Part shown: positions 7,245 to 10,951 of the stretch, in pieces
How the letters are laid out: every line of letters begins with the position of its first letter
Position numbering within the stretch: position 1 is the first letter of the stretch
Assembly: GCA_004325065.1 (NCBI GenBank)
Contig: PITI01000553.1
Location: 1 to 10,951 of the forward strand
DNA length: 10,951 nt
Origin: Hamiltosporidium magnivora
Lineage: Eukaryota; Microsporidia; Dubosqiidae
Direction: 5' to 3'
Translations under genes and position numbers: made by a program
Notes under the pieces: model-generated
The model's database searches: none
The model's input: the letters and a program-made list of their open reading frames with translations, nothing else
What the model was told of the DNA's origin: nothing

Positions 7245-7947
7245 TGAAAAGTGCAATAATTATTTTATTTTAATATAAAATTCGAATAATGTAACCTCAA
7301 AGTTTGGAGTAAAACCGATAATTGTTTAATAAAAAATGTATAAAATCTTAAGAATGTACCACATATAAACCTCTTTATATTTGAAGTTTACGTTTTTAAG
7401 ATTAATAGGATTTCATAAATCTGCTCTTAAATTTATAGTATAGCAGCAAAGATACAATTTTTGCTTCAAATCACTGAATAACTTTTTATAGATATTAGAA
7501 TACAAAAAACAAAATCATGAAAATCTATAAACTATAATCAGAAATTTTTAATGGTAGACAATAAATAGCACAAATATACAATTTTATATCCAATCTAAAC
7601 AATTTTACGCTGTTTTAAAGATTTAAATTACGAAGTTAATTTGAAACTATATTGTATTTTTCTAATCTTTTAAAGCAGTACCCTCATTTATTTTTTAAAC
7701 TAACTATATTAAGTTATTCGGTTTCGAACGGGTTTCTTACAATTATATTGATTGAATCAAGTTTTTAGAAAGTATTGTTCCATCATTAAAGGTGTATGAT
7801 TAGAAAATTTTAAATTCCAAGTGATGTAATCCTTTTTTTAAAACTTAAACATCATACTGCCATGATATTACTTGAACAATTTAAAAGTTATTTAATATTA
7901 ACAGACCAATTTTTTAATAAACTTTTATTCAAAAATATCAGATATTT
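7245..7947. other. AT-rich stretch upstream of WRS1, nothing recognised
   Basis: No gene, RNA or repeat is identified in these 700 bases. The only G/C-bearing spot is TCGGTTTCGAACGGG at about 7719-7733. It recalls a tRNA T-loop but lacks a pairing stem. The proximal part should hold the WRS1 promoter. Confidence 0.5.
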
Positions 7948-8620
7948 TTAAAAAACAGTGACAAATTTTAGATTGTTTTCATGACATTTACGCAGTTCCA
8001 AATTAAGATAAATAACTGCTAAAATATCACACCGTCGGTACATCTTAAGATACTTTATTTCAAACATTTTCATCTAAAAGATGTGTAGAACCTAATTAAT
8101 GAGCGAGGCGGTTCCCCAGTTCGTTAATGTTCGTTCCATGGAGTGTTACCTAGGTTGAAATCAACCCTGAGCTTCCCAAGACTATGCAGAATTTCATCTT
8201 CTTACAATTTCCGAACCCAAAAAATTTCTAGCTAAGATATATTTCAGAGACTTACATCTGACCACCTAGACAGTGTAATGTCATACCAACAGATATTATC
8301 GCTACTTAACTCTTGGCATCAAATAATTTTAATTTTATACCTCCCAGATCTTAAGTATTCTAACCCGGATAAGTCTAGTATCTCTTGCTTTTCGATGAAA
8401 TTACATACAAGCATAAGCTTGAGTTCTAACTTAGTTACATAAAAAACTGCAAAATAAATTTGTAAAAAAGGGTTCAAGATTATTAGATTTCCTCTTTCTC
8501 TTAATAACTCTGATGAACCAACCGAAAATTTAGTGTGGCTTTATTACCACCAAAAACCCAAACAATCATTTCATATATTAAATCATCTGTTTTTTTCCAA
8601 GCAGAAAGTTTTTTTTTCGG
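7948..8620 (-). pseudogene. Possible decayed gene or transposon fragment
   Basis: Minus-strand open runs follow one another across the region in different frames. They are 8620-8504 (38 codons, including IYEMIVWVFGGNKATLNF), 8540-8319 (74 codons, including LRERGNLIILNPFLQIYF), a stretch from about 8200 to 8075 with DEILHSLGKLRVDFNLGN, and a 41-residue ATG frame from 8073 to 7948 (MKMFEIKYLKMYRRC...). The composition looks protein-like and the region is less AT-rich than its surroundings. However, no domain is recognised, and the opposite strand also shows long open runs (for example 8236-8439 and 8458-8697 without any ATG). The strand is therefore inferred, not proven. An old frameshifted gene, a mobile-element remnant or a noncoding GC-rich segment all remain possible. 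Confidence 0.22.
8101..8220. other. GC-rich island, possible structural RNA or foreign segment
   Basis: By count, 55 of these 120 bases are G or C (about 46 percent), and the first 60 reach 50 percent, roughly twice the surrounding level. The island contains a perfect inverted repeat GGTTGA-AA-TCAACC at 8153-8166, CCATGG at 8136-8141, and a direct repeat GTTCGTT at 8119-8125 and 8129-8135. In very AT-rich genomes such islands often mark RNA genes. I could not fit a tRNA, 5S rRNA, U2, U4 or U6 pattern to it. It lies inside the possible decayed gene above, which is the other explanation. Confidence 0.4.
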
Positions 8621-8971
8621 TTATTATCCTTCTCCTAAGTTTTTAATAAAAAAACATATTTTTTACAGAAAGATTTCTGTTTTTACATTCTGTAAATAAA
8701 TTCTTAGGGATTAAGTTAAAGAAAACGATCTTTATTCAAAGAATCATAATTTTTTTTTATACTTATAAATAACAATAGCGTATTTTCATTTTATTATATG
8801 TGAATTCACCCCTTAAGTCTCTTATTTTGATCTTATATACGAGTCTTCAGTGTATTTCGATAAGATATTTAATACCATATGTTTTATAGATGACCTCTTT
8901 TTTTGTTAGTTATGCTTTTTATATTGAATAAATTAAAAAAAAATATATTATATTTTTTTAGTTTTTGTAAA

Positions 8972-9187
8972 AGTATGCCAGTTCGGTCACCGTGAGAAAA
9001 ACAGCGGAGAATTAATAATTTAGACCCGTGAAAAATAATTTCAGAAGGACTATATTTAGTAAAATTACCAGATATGTATCTGAAAGTAAGAGAATACGAG
9101 GTTGACATCGAAAAAAGATGTCTAAATAATATAGTAAAGTATCTAATAACTCATTGTGTGGCAAAGGGGAAATACAACGCGCAGTAG
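8972..9187 (+). pseudogene. Possible decayed coding fragment, lysine/glutamate-rich
   Basis: One plus-strand frame runs from 8972 to a TAG at 9185-9187 with only two internal stops (8993-8995 and 9029-9031). The last 51 codons are open and contain LVKLPDMYLKVREYEVDIEK. First codon positions are rich in A and G, as in true coding sequence. A 74-codon ATG frame also exists on the opposite strand (9108-8884), but its second half is homopolymer-derived. No family is recognised and no start codon fits the conserved-looking part except ATG 9074. It may be one more piece of a broken gene or mobile element. Confidence 0.2.
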
Positions 9188-9344
9188 GGAAAAACGAAGA
9201 ATAAATTTAAACAAACTTAGTTCTTCAAGATCCTAAAGTGCTGCGTTTTTTAGTAAAAAATATGCCACGTTCGCACTAAGAATAACATAACTAAAACTTC
9301 ATATGAATATTCAGTCTAATACTATTATGATTTTATATGTGTAA

Positions 9345-9606
9345 CATCATCTATGTAAATTCAAAACCATTGCTTGCACCGCAGTTGATTCTTATTTAAT
9401 ACTTTGAATGAATATTTTAACTTATATAATTTCTAAAGAAACCAGAAGAACTCTAGTTAGAAATTTAGATTACCCTACTTTAATTGATTATAAAAGTTTT
9501 ATATAAAAACATTAGAGATATATTTGATTATAACTGTTTTGAATTAAATAGACAAATATGTTTTAAACGCTTAAATAAAATAATTTTTGTTGCTAATCCT
9601 ATTTAA
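9345..9606 (+). pseudogene. Possible frameshifted small gene, family unknown
   Basis: One frame is open from 9345 to 9404, has a TGA at 9405-9407, then an ATG at 9408 followed by 32 codons including RRTLVRNLDYPTLIDYKSF, ending at TAA 9504-9506. The next frame is open from 9484 to a TAA at 9604-9606 and includes NIRDIFDYNCFELNRQICF. Joined by one frameshift near 9500, these would read as a continuous protein-like segment. No known domain is recognised. Further plus-strand open runs of about 40 codons follow at 9690-9810. Length alone is not significant at this composition. Confidence 0.22.
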
Positions 9607-9982
9607 AAATGGAATAATTTTTTTATCAGACATTTGATTGTCTTGTAGTTACATTAACTCTATATCTTTACCGTAATATGATGGAGGCTAAAATACATTT
9701 CAAACCCCTCAAAAATTAAATCTAGTATATTCTACAGCAAAGTATCTCAAAATGAAATTTTATTTTCAATTATTTTACGCACGATATTTTCTTGCAATTC
9801 AGAAGATCTTTAATTAGATCGTAAAATATATGTTTTATAAATAAATTCCAATTTATTTATTCAAAAAGTAATTAATATCATAAGAAATTTTTCTTAACCA
9901 TTAGTTTAACCATTTTATAAGATAATGTATAGGTTCTTATTCTTGTTATATTTACACATTAGATCTTTAGAACTCCGGAAAA

Positions 9983-10198
9983 TTATAAAAATATAAGTGA
10001 TACGATATCATTCGTGTTCAATGAAAGTTTGAATATATTGTTTAAAAAATAAAGCCATCTAAAATTGTATTTATTTGCCATCCGCCGACTTTTAGTAATA
10101 AATAATTCATTAATGGATATTTTTATTCCTAAAAAGAATATCTCGCAAGTTTTTTTAATTTTGTTAGAACTTAAAGACTTCAATCTTCCAAGGCTCAT
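9983..10198 (-). CDS. Small ATG-initiated open frame, unknown, probably not a gene
   Basis: This is a 71-codon frame beginning MSLGRLKSLSSNKIKKTCEI, rich in lysine, serine, isoleucine and phenylalanine, with no motif, clear signal peptide or family resemblance. No CCC triplet precedes the ATG, unlike PUS7 and WRS1. A frame of this length is expected about once by chance in this much AT-rich noncoding DNA. It is listed because it is the longest ATG-initiated frame in the right-hand kilobase and does not overlap a better candidate. Confidence 0.13.
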   Translation of the reverse strand: MSLGRLKSLSSNKIKKTCEIFFLGIKISINELFITKSRRMANKYNFRWLYFLNNIFKLSLNTNDIVSLIFL

Positions 10199-10886
10199 AC
10201 AATATATATGTATGTTTACTGTTTAAAATAAATACAATCTTTATTTATTAACATTCTTGATGATATTAGACATTTCCATTCCATTGACTGCAAACTCTGA
10301 AGCATTGATTAAAATATACGTAAATGAAAATTTTAATACCACTGTAGAAAATATTTGAACTTGATAGATTTAAAAACTTTAATTAACTAAATTTTTTTTT
10401 CAAAAGTATCTATCTAAAATTTAAATTTTTTCTTTTAATACTTTTACACATTATTTTTGTCTTCTAAACCCGACTCACCTTCTATGTTTTTTCAAAGGAT
10501 TTTTTCGAATGGTCACTGCAGTTAAAACCAACGTTAGGCTATTTTACCTATTTCCCAAAATCTTCTTTGTTTCTTGGTTCTCAGGAATGAAATATTGGTT
10601 TTTAATGTCTTTAAAGTACATGCATAAGCTTCATTTATGTTTCATCTTAGCACTTTAATAATTTAAACTAATATAAGACATACGTATCGATCAAAATAAA
10701 TTATTTCGACGTTCTTTAAATAATATAGTGATTATTTTTATGTATTATATTTATGGGTAATTAAGCTTAAAGATTTATCTAATAATATTTTGCTCAGTGC
10801 TGTCGCAAATTTTCGGATAAGAAATTATCGAACTCCAAACCTATAAATAAGATTTATTTGATCAAAATACTCCTTACTTCTTGAGT
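10199..10886. other. AT-rich stretch without recognised gene
   Basis: No gene or RNA is recognised. Between 10470 and 10620 the sequence is slightly richer in G and C. The minus strand there has a short open run with FLRTKKQRRFWEIGKIA (about 10590-10530), again lysine/arginine-rich, followed by stops. It recalls FLRTKRRF in the fragment at 2868-3063, but the similarity at DNA level is not convincing. Confidence 0.45.
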
Positions 10887-10951
10887 TTATTTTTAGTTCA
10901 AATCATTTAAAGTACAAATGTTTATATTATTTTTAGTTCGAACTATTTAAA
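10887..10951 (+). repeat. Direct repeat, 25 bases, period 40, running off the right edge
   Basis: The sequences at 10887-10911 and 10927-10951 match at 22 of 25 positions, sharing TTATTTTTAGTTC and ATTTAAA around a variable 5-base core. The second copy ends at the last base of the window, so more units could follow. It may be the start of a tandem array or a simple duplication. Confidence 0.5.

Noticed and set aside
7719..7733. GGTTTCGAACGGG resembling a tRNA T-arm
   Set aside because: The bases around the loop do not pair, and no acceptor, D-arm or anticodon arm can be placed around it.
8229..8240. AGCTAAGAT resembling the U2 snRNA GGCTAAGATC segment
   Set aside because: The match is only eight bases and the following U2 branch-point-recognition sequence is missing.
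8884..9108. 74-codon minus-strand frame beginning MSTSYSLTF
   Set aside because: Its second half derives from A/T homopolymers and it overlaps a plus-strand frame with better codon character; the length is expected by chance.
9161..9172. GCAAAGGGG as a second piggyBac-like terminus
   Set aside because: It is followed by AAAT rather than TTAA and lacks the CGAGTG extension seen at 185-190.

Overview
The window looks like a piece of a compact-proteome, AT-rich eukaryotic nuclear genome, most probably a microsporidian. The reasons are three short intron-less eukaryotic-type genes of minimal length (a 385-residue cytosolic-type TrpRS, a 564-residue Pus7/TruD, a 280-residue Per1/PGAP3 protein), very low GC, no bacterial ribosome binding sites or operons, and C-triplets (CCC) close upstream of two of the three start codons, as described for microsporidian genes. 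Species cannot be read from the sequence. Gene density is low for a microsporidian: recognised genes cover about 3.7 kb of 10.95 kb, which points to one of the expanded AT-rich genomes.

Layout. Bases 1-201 look like one end of a piggyBac-like DNA transposon, whose body lies off the left edge, followed by its TTAA target site. Bases 264-836 hold a possible decayed gene on the plus strand. The Per1/PGAP3-like GPI-anchor remodelling gene is at 1349-2191 (+). A 1.7 kb gene-poor stretch with short open fragments and small repeats follows. PUS7 is at 3903-5597 (-) and WRS1 at 6084-7241 (-), 486 bases apart on the same strand. From 7242 to the right edge (3.7 kb) I recognise no intact gene. That stretch holds a GC-rich island at 8101-8220 and several short open fragments that may be decayed genes or transposon remnants.

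The three genes do not form a pathway. WRS1 (tRNA charging) and PUS7 (RNA pseudouridylation) both serve translation. The Per1 homologue serves the secretory pathway and GPI-anchored surface proteins.

Two structural points matter for annotation. The TrpRS should start at the ATG at 7241, directly after CCC, not at an upstream TTG. The Per1 homologue starts right at its first cysteine pair with no visible signal peptide. I found no tRNA, rRNA, CRISPR or convincing new multi-gene system. In DNA this AT-rich, open frames of 50-75 codons arise by chance, so all fragment calls carry low confidence.
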